Source: DASXSB01 sp036506275 (lineage in GTDB: Bacteria > Methylomirabilota > Methylomirabilia > Rokubacteriales > CSP1-6). Taken from it: DNA of 27,984 nucleotides. Below, piece after piece: positions 21,596 through 27,984 of the stretch. Under the pieces are notes generated by a model that saw only the letters and a program-made list of their open reading frames with translations, ran no database searches and was not told the DNA's origin. Where the stretch lies: assembly GCA_036506275.1 (NCBI GenBank), contig DASXSB010000044.1:1-27984 (forward strand), in the 5' to 3' direction. Position 1 is the stretch's first letter; the number at the start of each line of letters is the position of its first letter. The translations under genes were made by a program, and so were the position numbers.

Positions 21596-22042
21596 TCACC
21601 AGGGCCCGCTCGGCAGCGGCACGTCGAGCAGGATGCCGAAGACGTAATAGGACACGGCGGCGGTCAGGACGCCGATGATGATGGCGGCCCGCCAGGTGCT
21701 GCCGAGTCGCTGCAGGAGAACGGCGACGAAGGCGAAGGCGATGATCGGGTAGCCGATCCACGGCAGGAGCGCGCAGAACACGACGAGCACGACCATCGTG
21801 CTGAGCGCGCGATTGCGCGCCGCCGCGTCGCGCTCGGTCTCCCGCGCCGTGCCCGCGGGCGCGGCCGCGAGAAACGCGCGCACGGTCATGATCATGCCCG
21901 CCGCGCATGCGAAGACGGCGACGAAGACGGGAAAGAAGCCGGCGCCGGGCCGCGCCGCCGTGCCGAACGGCAATGCCATCGCCTGCGTGAGGTAGACGCC
22001 GGCGGCGGCAACGACGACGAGCCCGACGATGCGTTCGAGCAT
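21596..22042 (-). CDS. tctB: TctB, small membrane subunit of a tripartite tricarboxylate transporter
   Basis: This 148-residue protein has four membrane segments: IVGLVVVAAAGVYLTQAMAL, FFPVFVAVFACAAGMIMTV, TMVVLVVFCALLPWIGYPII with AFAFVAVLLQ, and AAIIIGVLTAAVSYYVFGIL. The segment PFGTAARPGAGFFPV is typical of TctB. It is the least conserved subunit and holds the complex together with TctA. Its ATG overlaps the TctC stop by one base (TAATG), showing coupling, and TctA follows after four bases. Confidence 0.95.
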   Translation of the reverse strand: MLERIVGLVVVAAAGVYLTQAMALPFGTAARPGAGFFPVFVAVFACAAGMIMTVRAFLAAAPAGTARETERDAAARNRALSTMVVLVVFCALLPWIGYPIIAFAFVAVLLQRLGSTWRAAIIIGVLTAAVSYYVFGILLDVPLPSGPW

Positions 22043-23016
22043 TATTTCTTGATCATGCCGAGGCGACGGAGGATGTCGCTGTACGCCTTGTACTCCTGCC
22101 AGAGATCGGCACGGGCCTTCTCGCCGTTCTTGTAGTCGATGTCCACCGCGCGCGACTTCATGAGATTGACGAACGCCGGCTCCTCGATCGCGACCTTGGC
22201 CGCGTCGTGGAGGTACTTGATCACCGGTGCCGGCGTGCCCTTGGGCGCGGTGAGGACGAACCAGGTGCCGAGCCCCGCGTCCCAGCCGAGCTCCTTGGCC
22301 GTCGGCGTGTCGGGAAAGACGGGATGCCGCTTGGGCTGGAACACGATGAGGGGCCGCAGCTTCTTGCCGTCGACGAGCGGCTTGACCTCACCCGGCTGCG
22401 CCACCGCCGCATCGATGTGACCGCCGAGGAGGGCGGGGCTGGTCTCTCCCCATCCCGAGAACGGCACGTGCGTGACCTTGAAGTTCGCCGCCGCCATGAG
22501 CTGCTCGAGGCTCAGGTGACTCCCGGTGCCTTCCCCGGGCGATCCCACGCGCAGCTTGCCGGGATTGGCGCGCGCCGCGTTCACGAACTCCTGCGCGTTC
22601 TTCCACGGTGCTTCCTCGCGCACGGCCAGGAGCGGGAAGAATGCGATCGTGTTGATGATCGGCTCGTAGTCGTCGGGCGTCTTGTACGGCAGGTCGTTGA
22701 GCTGCGGATGAATCACCAACGTGGAGACGGGCGCGAGTACCACCGTGTAGCCGTCGGGCTTGGCCTGCGCGACCTCGGCCATCCCGACCGAGCCACCGCC
22801 GCCGGGCCGGTTGAGCACCGCCACGCCCTTCGGGAACTTCTTCTTCATCGTCTCCGCCATCGGCCGCGCCACGATGTCGACCATGCCGCCCGCGGGGTAA
22901 GCGACCACGATCGTGAGCGCGCGCTCGGGATAGTCGGCGACCGCGGGCGCGACTCCACCCGCGACCACGGTGAGGAGGATCGTCAGCGAAAGGAACACCC
23001 GTGCAGCGTCGGTCAT
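22042..23016 (-). CDS. tctC: TctC, periplasmic substrate-binding protein of a tripartite transporter (Bug family)
   Basis: A 324-residue protein with a signal peptide (VFLSLTILLTVVAGGVAPAV, cut after VADY near 27). The mature part opens YPERALTIVVAYPAGGMVDI with the Bug-family P-G-G ligand loop, then NRPGGGGSVGMAEVAQAKPD GYTV, and later VTHVPFSGWGETSPALLGGH. Bug proteins bind carboxylates such as citrate, tartrate, benzoates or amino-acid relatives, and the ligand cannot be read here. GGGAGGGG lies just before the ATG. It lies 19 bp after the LLM oxidoreductase stop, in the same operon. Confidence 0.96.
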   Translation of the reverse strand: MTDAARVFLSLTILLTVVAGGVAPAVADYPERALTIVVAYPAGGMVDIVARPMAETMKKKFPKGVAVLNRPGGGGSVGMAEVAQAKPDGYTVVLAPVSTLVIHPQLNDLPYKTPDDYEPIINTIAFFPLLAVREEAPWKNAQEFVNAARANPGKLRVGSPGEGTGSHLSLEQLMAAANFKVTHVPFSGWGETSPALLGGHIDAAVAQPGEVKPLVDGKKLRPLIVFQPKRHPVFPDTPTAKELGWDAGLGTWFVLTAPKGTPAPVIKYLHDAAKVAIEEPAFVNLMKSRAVDIDYKNGEKARADLWQEYKAYSDILRRLGMIKK

Positions 23017-23035
23017 TGGCCCCTCCCGGCAGCTG

Positions 23036-24061
23036 TCAGTTGAACGCCGGCATCACCTCGCGTGCGAACGCTTCCATCGAGCGCAGGACGCGCCCGTGCG
23101 CGAGGTCGCCGAACCAGAACGAGCAGTTGAAGTGCGTGATCCCGACCGCCTCCTGGATCCGCTTGATCTGCCGCACGCACACGTCCGGCGTCCCGATCAC
23201 GAGGTAGCGATCGAGCAGCTCCTCCACGCTCGGCTCCTTGGGCGCCGGCACCGGCACTGCGCGCCCCTGCTCGACGCGCTGATAGTTGTTGCGCAGGCTC
23301 AGCGTCACGCGCATGTTCCAGCGCGCGTGCTCCGCCGCGTCGCGCGCGTCGGCGTCGCTCTCCGCCACGTAGACCGCGCGCTGCACGCCGACTTGCAGCG
23401 GCTCGCGCGGCTTCACCTCGGCCACCACACGGTCGAACAACTTCCGGAACTCTGCCATCCGCTCGAGCGGCACCCCGAACCCGCCCGTGAGCACGTTGAA
23501 TCCGCGGCGCACCGCACCTTCGACCGAATCCGGGCTCTGGGCCGTGATCCAGATCGGCGGCCGGGGTTTCCGAACGGGCTGAGGAAAGATCGTCGTCTCC
23601 GGGATCTTGAAGATCTTCCCGTCGTAGGTGAACGGCGCGCCCTCGAGCGCTTTCAGGATGATGTCGACGGACTCTTCCCACCGCGCGCGCCCGCTCTCCA
23701 GCTCGAGCCCGAGCCGCTCGAACTCGTAGTGCTGGTACCCGCGCCCGAGCCCGATGTCGATGCGCCCGCCGGCGAGCAGGTCGAGGGTGGCGATCTCCTC
23801 CGCCACGATCAGCGGGTGATGGAGGGGAACCACGATGACCGCCGTCCCCACGCGGAGCCGCGTCGTCTTCGCCGCGATGTGCGTCGCGAACTGCGCCGGC
23901 CGCGAGAGGTAGCCGTAGGTCGAGAAGTGATGCTCGGCGAGCCACACGCTGCGGAAGCCGAGCGCCTCCGCCGCCTGCGCCATCTCCACGCCGCGCGCGT
24001 AGATTTCCTCCGACGACCGCGCCGACGGCGACTGCATCAGGAGGAACGTGCCGAAGTTCAT
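23036..24061 (-). CDS. LLM-class flavin-dependent oxidoreductase (bacterial luciferase-like monooxygenase)
   Basis: This 341-residue TIM-barrel protein starts MNFGTFLLMQSPSARSSEEI. Family blocks are clear: AEALGFRSVWLAEHHFSTYG, TRLRVGTAVIVVPLHHPLIV, AEEIATLDLLAGGRIDIGLG RGYQ, PPIWITAQSPDSVEG and a late GTPDVCVRQIKRIQ. It should use reduced FMN or F420 and oxygen to oxidise a small organic compound. The start is ATG 24061, two bases after the stop of the lactonase gene, with GAGG five bases before it. Its place between a lactonase and a TTT transporter suggests it acts on the imported compound. Confidence 0.94.
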   Translation of the reverse strand: MNFGTFLLMQSPSARSSEEIYARGVEMAQAAEALGFRSVWLAEHHFSTYGYLSRPAQFATHIAAKTTRLRVGTAVIVVPLHHPLIVAEEIATLDLLAGGRIDIGLGRGYQHYEFERLGLELESGRARWEESVDIILKALEGAPFTYDGKIFKIPETTIFPQPVRKPRPPIWITAQSPDSVEGAVRRGFNVLTGGFGVPLERMAEFRKLFDRVVAEVKPREPLQVGVQRAVYVAESDADARDAAEHARWNMRVTLSLRNNYQRVEQGRAVPVPAPKEPSVEELLDRYLVIGTPDVCVRQIKRIQEAVGITHFNCSFWFGDLAHGRVLRSMEAFAREVMPAFN

Positions 24062-24063
24062 CG

Positions 24064-24936
24064 TCACCTCGCCCGCACTCGATACCACGGATGCGGCTGC
24101 CCCGGCGTCGTCACGCTCATGGTGTACACCGACGTCCGCGCCGTGAAGAACAGCGTGCGGAGGTCGGGCCCGCCGAACGCGAGGTTGGCCGGCACCTCGG
24201 GCGTGCGGATGATCCCGAGCTTCGTCCCGTCCGGCGCGAACACCCAGGTGCCACCGGGCCCCGTGCAGTACACGCGGCCCTCGACGTCGATCTTCATGCC
24301 GTCCGGCACGCCCTCCGTCTCGTCCGAGGACATATCCGCGAAGATCCGGCGCCGGAGGACCTTGCCGCTCGCGTCCAGCTCGAAGGCGTGGATGTACTGC
24401 GTCCACCGCGTGTTGGCGACATAAAGGATGCGTTCATCGGGAGAGAACGCCAGCCCGTTCGGATACTCGCAGTCCGCCATGAGCGCGGTGGTCCCGTCGG
24501 GCGCGATGCGATAGACGCCGGCTTCGGAGAGCTCGCGCTCCTTGAGCGGCACCCGCAGCCCCGGGTCGGTGAACCAGAGGCTTCCGTCCGACTTGCAGGC
24601 GACGTCGTTGGGCCGGTTGAGGCGCTTGCCCTCGTGGCGATCCATGAGCACCTCGCTCCGCCCATCCGCAGCCCAGCGCGTCACCCGCCGGTTCCCGCCC
24701 TCGCAGATGACGAGCCGGCCCTGGAGGTCGAACGTGGTGCCGTTGCCCTCGCCCGTGTTGGCGCGCACGAGCTCGGGCTCCTTGCCGGGGATGATCCGGT
24801 GGAGGTTACTCCGCCGGATGTCCACGAAGTAGTAGAAGCCGTCGGGATGCCAGAGAGGGCCCTCGGTGAAGGCGAAACCCGTGGCCAGGCGCTCGGCTTT
24901 CGGGGACTCGAGGATCTTCGACAGCTGGTCCGCCAT
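24064..24936 (-). CDS. SMP-30/gluconolactonase-family lactonase
   Basis: A 290-residue six-bladed beta-propeller. Family marks are FTEGPLWHPDGFYYFVDI (metal-binding Glu), RANTGEGNGTTFDLQGRLVI, KRLNRPNDVACKSDGSLWFT (metal-binding Asn), CEYPNGLAFSPDERILYVAN (Asn) and GVPDGMKIDVEGRVY (Asp). These are the calcium or zinc ligands and the hydrolytic site of lactonases such as gluconolactonase and DRP35. ATG 24936 is preceded by GGAGG, and the longer frame upstream is antisense to the esterase gene. It is the first gene of a minus-strand run with the LLM oxidoreductase and tctCBA, divergent from the esterase gene. Confidence 0.94.
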   Translation of the reverse strand: MADQLSKILESPKAERLATGFAFTEGPLWHPDGFYYFVDIRRSNLHRIIPGKEPELVRANTGEGNGTTFDLQGRLVICEGGNRRVTRWAADGRSEVLMDRHEGKRLNRPNDVACKSDGSLWFTDPGLRVPLKERELSEAGVYRIAPDGTTALMADCEYPNGLAFSPDERILYVANTRWTQYIHAFELDASGKVLRRRIFADMSSDETEGVPDGMKIDVEGRVYCTGPGGTWVFAPDGTKLGIIRTPEVPANLAFGGPDLRTLFFTARTSVYTMSVTTPGQPHPWYRVRAR

Positions 24937-25055
24937 CGCTCCTCCCGCCGGCCCTATACCCCGCGCGCCGGCTCCGTGGCAAGCGAGAGTGTATCCCGAG
25001 CCGGTGCGGTGCGTCGGCCCGTCGGGCGAGCGGAGTCCAACCGGCCCGAACCCGT

Positions 25056-25061
25056 TACAAT
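25056..25061 (+). promoter_or_regulatory. Possible -10 box of the esterase gene
   Basis: TACAAT occurs 23 bp before ATG 25084 in the 147-bp divergent region. No good -35 box is present at the normal distance, so the promoter is only suggested. Confidence 0.3.
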
Positions 25062-25083
25062 CGCCGGCAGGAGGACCGTCGGC

Positions 25084-26118
25084 ATGAGCGAGCTGCGAAC
25101 GCTTCCGAAGCTGGAACTGTCTCACACGGCGATGAGTGAAGAGGACGCGCTGCGCTTGCTCGACGGCCACCGGCTCCGCCTGGGCAGCCGCACGATGGAC
25201 CCCAAGGCCCAGATCGTGGGCGAATTCGTGAAGTCGATCCGCGTGCCCGGCTACTTCCCGCCATTGCCCGAGCTGCGCCAGCAGCTCCGCACGATGGTGG
25301 CGCTGATGGACGAACCCGCGCCGGCGTTGCCGCGCATCGAGGACATCGTCATCCCGGGGCCGGCGGGCGAGATCCCCGCGCGCGTCTACGCGTCCAACGT
25401 CGGCGGCGCGCAGCCGACGGTCGCGTACTTCCACGGCGGTGGCTGGGTGCAAGGTGATCTCGAGACACATCACGGGCTGTGCGCTCGGCTCGCGAAGCAC
25501 GCGAGCGTGCTCGTCGTCGCCGTCGACTATCGGCTGGCGCCCGAGCACAAGTTCCCGGCCGCGGTCGAGGACTGCGTCGCGGCGTACCGCTGGCTCCGGA
25601 CTCGCGGACGCGATATCGGCGCCGACGTCGGCCGTGTGGCCGTGGCCGGCGACTCGGCCGGCGGCAATCTCGCCGCGGTCGTCTCCCAGCTCGCCGCCTC
25701 CGCCGGTACGCCCGTTCCGACGTGCCAGGTGCTGATCTATCCCGCGCTCGACTTCTCGCTCGAGGCAGAGTCGCACCGCGAGCTCGCGGACGGCCACGTG
25801 ATCCCGCGCGAGCGGATCGTGTGGTACGCGGAGCAGTATCTGAGAAGCGAGACCGACAAGTCGGATCTGCGCGCCTCTCCATTGCGCGCACCGCGCCTCG
25901 CCGGGCAGCCCCCGACGCTGATCGTCACCGGCGGCTTCGACCCGCTACGCGACGAGGGCCAAGCGTACGCGGAGCGCCTGCGCGAGGCGGGCGTGGACGT
26001 CGTCTACCGCGAGTACCCCGGCCAGATCCACGCCTTCGTGTCGCTCACCAAGGCAATCCCGCAGGGCATGGCCTGTACGCTGGAGATCGCGGAGTACTTG
26101 CGTCGACGGCTGGGCTGA
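25084..26118 (+). CDS. Alpha/beta-hydrolase of the hormone-sensitive lipase (HSL) family
   Basis: A 344-residue esterase/lipase. The oxyanion motif HGGGW is at 117-121, the nucleophile Ser191 in AGDSAGGN, Asp286 in GGFDPLRDEG and His316 in IHAF form the triad. YRLAPEHKFPAAVEDCVAAY is the second conserved HSL block. A helical cap region (about 1-85) precedes the core. These enzymes cleave short-chain esters or lactones in the cytoplasm; there is no signal peptide. The start is ATG 25084, nine bases after AGGAGG. It diverges from the lactonase/monooxygenase/TTT operon, so the two could be jointly regulated. Confidence 0.94.
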   Translation: MSELRTLPKLELSHTAMSEEDALRLLDGHRLRLGSRTMDPKAQIVGEFVKSIRVPGYFPPLPELRQQLRTMVALMDEPAPALPRIEDIVIPGPAGEIPARVYASNVGGAQPTVAYFHGGGWVQGDLETHHGLCARLAKHASVLVVAVDYRLAPEHKFPAAVEDCVAAYRWLRTRGRDIGADVGRVAVAGDSAGGNLAAVVSQLAASAGTPVPTCQVLIYPALDFSLEAESHRELADGHVIPRERIVWYAEQYLRSETDKSDLRASPLRAPRLAGQPPTLIVTGGFDPLRDEGQAYAERLREAGVDVVYREYPGQIHAFVSLTKAIPQGMACTLEIAEYLRRRLG

Positions 26119-26126
26119 ATATCTCT

Positions 26127-26148
26127 GCGGCTTACGAGTGGTAGCCGC
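26127..26148. terminator. Weak hairpin between convergent genes
   Basis: GCGGCT (26127-26132) pairs with AGCCGC (26143-26148), loop ten bases. It lies between the esterase stop and the substrate-binding protein stop. No T-run follows on either strand. Confidence 0.3.
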
Positions 26149-26154
26149 GCCCGG

Positions 26155-27753
26155 TTATTCCGCGAGCCAGACGGTGTCGAGCTGCTGGTTCAGGAAGTGG
26201 CTCGGCGTGACCGTCCACCCTCGAAGCTTCGCGCTGTGGGGGACGATCCGGTGCCACTGCAGCGTGTAGATGTAGTGGACCTCCTCGTCCAGTAGTCGGC
26301 GCTCGAACTCGCGGACCCAGCGGCGGCGCTCCTCGAAGTCGATGGCGCGGCTCTGCTTGATGTAGAGGTCGTCCAGGGTGCGGTCGACGTAGCGCGCGTA
26401 GTTGTTGTCGCTCACGCCCACCGACTGGAACTTGGCAAGGTCAAGATCGGGCTCGACGGCGTAGCCGCACTGGGTGTCCATCGAGACGTCGAAGTCGCCG
26501 TTGCGGCGGTCGGCGTCCCACTTGGCGGCTTCCTGGAACTCGTGCTTGGCGTTCAGTCCGATCTGGCGCCACTGATCGAGGAGCCAGACGCCGACGGGCT
26601 CATACGGCTGGGGGAGACCGCGGTTCTTGAAGGTGAAGGTGAATCCCTCGGGCACGCCGGCTTCGCGGAGGAGCCGCCGTGCCTCGGCGCGCGACTTCGC
26701 GATATCGCGCGAGTAACCGGCGAGCTTCTCGAGCTCGGCGGGCGGGGTGGCGTACGGAGTCCCCGGCACCTGAACGCCGCCGACGAGCTTCACGACGGCG
26801 ATCTTCGACAGCGCCTCCGAGCCCTGGTAGCGATCGAGCGCGAGCGAGAGCGCCTTGCGGACGCGCTTGTCGTCCCACGGCTTGCGCTCGTGATTCATGC
26901 CGACGAGCAGCAGGCAGTCCCACGGGCTCTCCTGGACAGTGATACGCGGGCCGAGGGCGGCGACGAGGCTGTCGCGCTCGGGAGGGGAGAAGCCGCGGAA
27001 CTGGACGTGCGCGCGCTCGCCGCGGATGGCCGCCACCTGCGCCGCGGAATCACGGACGATGATCGCGCGATAGCCGTCCAGGTATGGCTTGCCCTTGTCC
27101 CAGTAGTTCGGGTTCTTCTTGCCGACCCAGTACGCGCCCTTCGACTGCTCCACGAAGACGAACGGCCCCGTGCCCATGATGTTCTTCTCGTACCAGCGCT
27201 GGTCACGGGCGAGGATGTCGGCCTTGTAGATCCAGTTGAACGGCGACGCGAGCGCGGTGGGGAACGACGCCGATGGCCACTTCAGGCGGAACACGATCGT
27301 CGTCGGATTGGGGGCCTCGATGGCTTCGACGTCGGTGTACTGGCCGCGGCGGAACGACGTGACGCCGGAAGGCGGGAAGACGATCCTGTCGTAGCTCGCC
27401 TTCACGTCGCGGGACGTCATCTCGCTGCCATCGTGGAAGCGCACGCCGGCGCGGACCTTCACCGTGTACGTGCGGCCGTCGGGCGAGATCGTCCACGATT
27501 CTGCGAGATCGGCGATCACGCGCGTGCCCGTTCGGTCCGTGGGGTCGACGCGGAGCAGCGTGTTGTAGTGCGGAGCGGCGGGCTGAAGCAGCGCGAACGT
27601 ACCCTCGCGATGGGCGTCGAGCGACGGCGGCTCGATCGGTACCACGAACACGAGCTCACCGCCGTAGCGCGGCTTCTCTTGCGCCGCGGCGGGAACCGGG
27701 AACAGCGCGAGGGCGGCGGCGATGAGCACGATTCGCTGCGCGATCCGAGTCAT
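26155..27753 (-). CDS. ABC transporter substrate-binding protein (peptide/nickel family 5)
   Basis: This 532-residue protein has a signal peptide (RIVLIAAALALFPVPAAA, cut after AAA near 24). The mature part opens YGGELVFVVPIEPPSLDAHR and has the family 5 signature VIADLAESWTISPDGRTYTV, KVRAGVRFHDGSEMTSRDVK, later GTGPFVFVEQS and KRVRKALSLALDRYQ. Family 5 proteins bind oligopeptides, dipeptides, nickel or other solutes for ABC importers, and the ligand here is unknown. No permease or ATPase gene is in the window; it may lie beyond the right edge, or this is an orphan. GGAGG is seven bases before the ATG. Confidence 0.95.
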   Translation of the reverse strand: MTRIAQRIVLIAAALALFPVPAAAQEKPRYGGELVFVVPIEPPSLDAHREGTFALLQPAAPHYNTLLRVDPTDRTGTRVIADLAESWTISPDGRTYTVKVRAGVRFHDGSEMTSRDVKASYDRIVFPPSGVTSFRRGQYTDVEAIEAPNPTTIVFRLKWPSASFPTALASPFNWIYKADILARDQRWYEKNIMGTGPFVFVEQSKGAYWVGKKNPNYWDKGKPYLDGYRAIIVRDSAAQVAAIRGERAHVQFRGFSPPERDSLVAALGPRITVQESPWDCLLLVGMNHERKPWDDKRVRKALSLALDRYQGSEALSKIAVVKLVGGVQVPGTPYATPPAELEKLAGYSRDIAKSRAEARRLLREAGVPEGFTFTFKNRGLPQPYEPVGVWLLDQWRQIGLNAKHEFQEAAKWDADRRNGDFDVSMDTQCGYAVEPDLDLAKFQSVGVSDNNYARYVDRTLDDLYIKQSRAIDFEERRRWVREFERRLLDEEVHYIYTLQWHRIVPHSAKLRGWTVTPSHFLNQQLDTVWLAE

Positions 27754-27845
27754 GTCGGTACCTCCGTCCTTGAACGGGTGGCCCGTGACGTTTCAGCCGG
27801 TGATGGTGGCCGACAGTATAATCTGCCCGTACCAATCCGCATCCG

Positions 27846-27875
27846 TTGACGCCGCTTGAAGTCGGCCGGTAGCAT
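27846..27875 (+). promoter_or_regulatory. Possible promoter of the Uma2-family gene
   Basis: TTGACG (27846-27851), an 18-bp spacer and TAGCAT (27870-27875) could start transcription near 27882, just before GTG 27884 and ATG 27893. No ribosome-binding site is visible, so a leaderless or nearly leaderless mRNA is possible. Confidence 0.35.
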
Positions 27876-27892
27876 CGGTGATCGTGAAGCAG

Positions 27893-27984
27893 ATGGCTCG
27901 CCCTCGCCTCCGTCGCTGGACCCGCGAAGAGTACGACCGGCTGATCGACCACGGGTTCCTCGACGAGGACGATCCGATCGAGCT
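27893..27984 (+). CDS. Uma2-family (putative endonuclease fold) protein, N-terminus only
   Basis: The window ends inside this frame after 30 codons. The start MARPRLRRWTREEYDRLIDH, followed by GFLDEDDPIEL, closely matches Uma2-family proteins, whose N-termini read R-R-x-T-x-E-E-Y then L-x-E-D-x-x-x-E-L. The family has a PD-(D/E)XK nuclease-like fold of unclear biological role and often occurs in many copies per genome. An in-frame GTG at 27884 could be the start if the mRNA is leaderless. Confidence 0.8.
   Translation, partial: MARPRLRRWTREEYDRLIDHGFLDEDDPIE

Noticed and set aside
27815..27822. TATAAT on the plus strand and TATACT on the minus strand upstream of the substrate-binding protein gene
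   Set aside because: Neither has a good -35 box at normal spacing, so I do not call a promoter for the minus-strand gene there.
1..27984. Other in-frame TGA codons that might be selenocysteine
   Set aside because: Every other recognised gene has full family length at its stop, and I saw no second interrupted frame with a SECIS-like loop.
1..27984. tRNA, rRNA, CRISPR array or insertion sequence
   Set aside because: No cloverleaf, conserved rRNA block, spaced direct repeats or transposase frame was seen. A GGGTTCCC stretch near 4237 resembles a T-arm but has no other tRNA parts.

Overview
The window is a high-GC, gene-dense piece of a bacterial chromosome with no rRNA, tRNA, CRISPR array or insertion sequence that I can see. 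Its gene mix is a tripartite tricarboxylate transporter operon, a bacterial luciferase-like monooxygenase, an SMP-30 lactonase, a zinc-ribbon/class III cyclase/AAA/TPR giant, a thiamine-diphosphate enzyme, a collagen-like OmpA protein and a cupredoxin-like protein. This suggests an uncultivated soil or sediment bacterium of the Rokubacteria/Methylomirabilota kind. That placement is inference from gene content. The standard code is in use, because several clear genes end in TGA.

Layout. 1-1135: end of a probable SRPBCC gene, a VOC/glyoxalase protein, then on the minus strand a redoxin gene whose frame is crossed by one TGA exactly where the family has its peroxidatic cysteine. A hairpin with loop AGGUCA follows that TGA, very like the E. 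coli fdhF SECIS. I read the gene as a selenoprotein, and it is the main discovery here. 1174-4112: an outer-membrane barrel gene, an 18-bp tandem repeat that copies a stop codon, and a minus-strand unit of two HtrA-like proteases plus a LuxR regulator. 4113-4452: no gene, but a run of strong inverted repeats. 4453-9772: a secreted lectin-like protein, the 1127-residue cyclase/ATPase, a GIY-YIG nuclease and a small coiled-coil protein. 9835-12704: a Tat-exported M19 dipeptidase-like protein divergent from a thiamine-diphosphate enzyme. 12736-14675: an apparent rearrangement junction (relic gene end fused to a collagen-like OmpA gene), then Hsp20 with an AT-rich promoter between two good terminators, then a secreted unknown.

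14749-20013: a secreted beta-propeller protein; a plus-strand unit of an unknown, possibly leaderless gene, a membrane histidine kinase and a CheY-like receiver; then an exported superoxide-reductase-like protein lacking the usual cysteine ligand, convergent with a cupredoxin-like protein. 20083-24936: a compact minus-strand operon, SMP-30 lactonase, LLM flavin monooxygenase, TctC, TctB, TctA, which looks like uptake and breakdown of an organic acid or lactone. 25084-27984: an HSL-type esterase, an oligopeptide-type ABC substrate-binding protein and the start of a Uma2-family protein.

Working together: the clearest functional units are the lactonase/monooxygenase/TTT operon (transport plus catabolism), the kinase/receiver pair (translationally coupled by ATGA) and the protease/protease/LuxR unit (coupled by overlaps). 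The Sec-redoxin would be a cytoplasmic peroxide or thiol-redox enzyme, and needs SelA/B/C/D encoded elsewhere in the genome.
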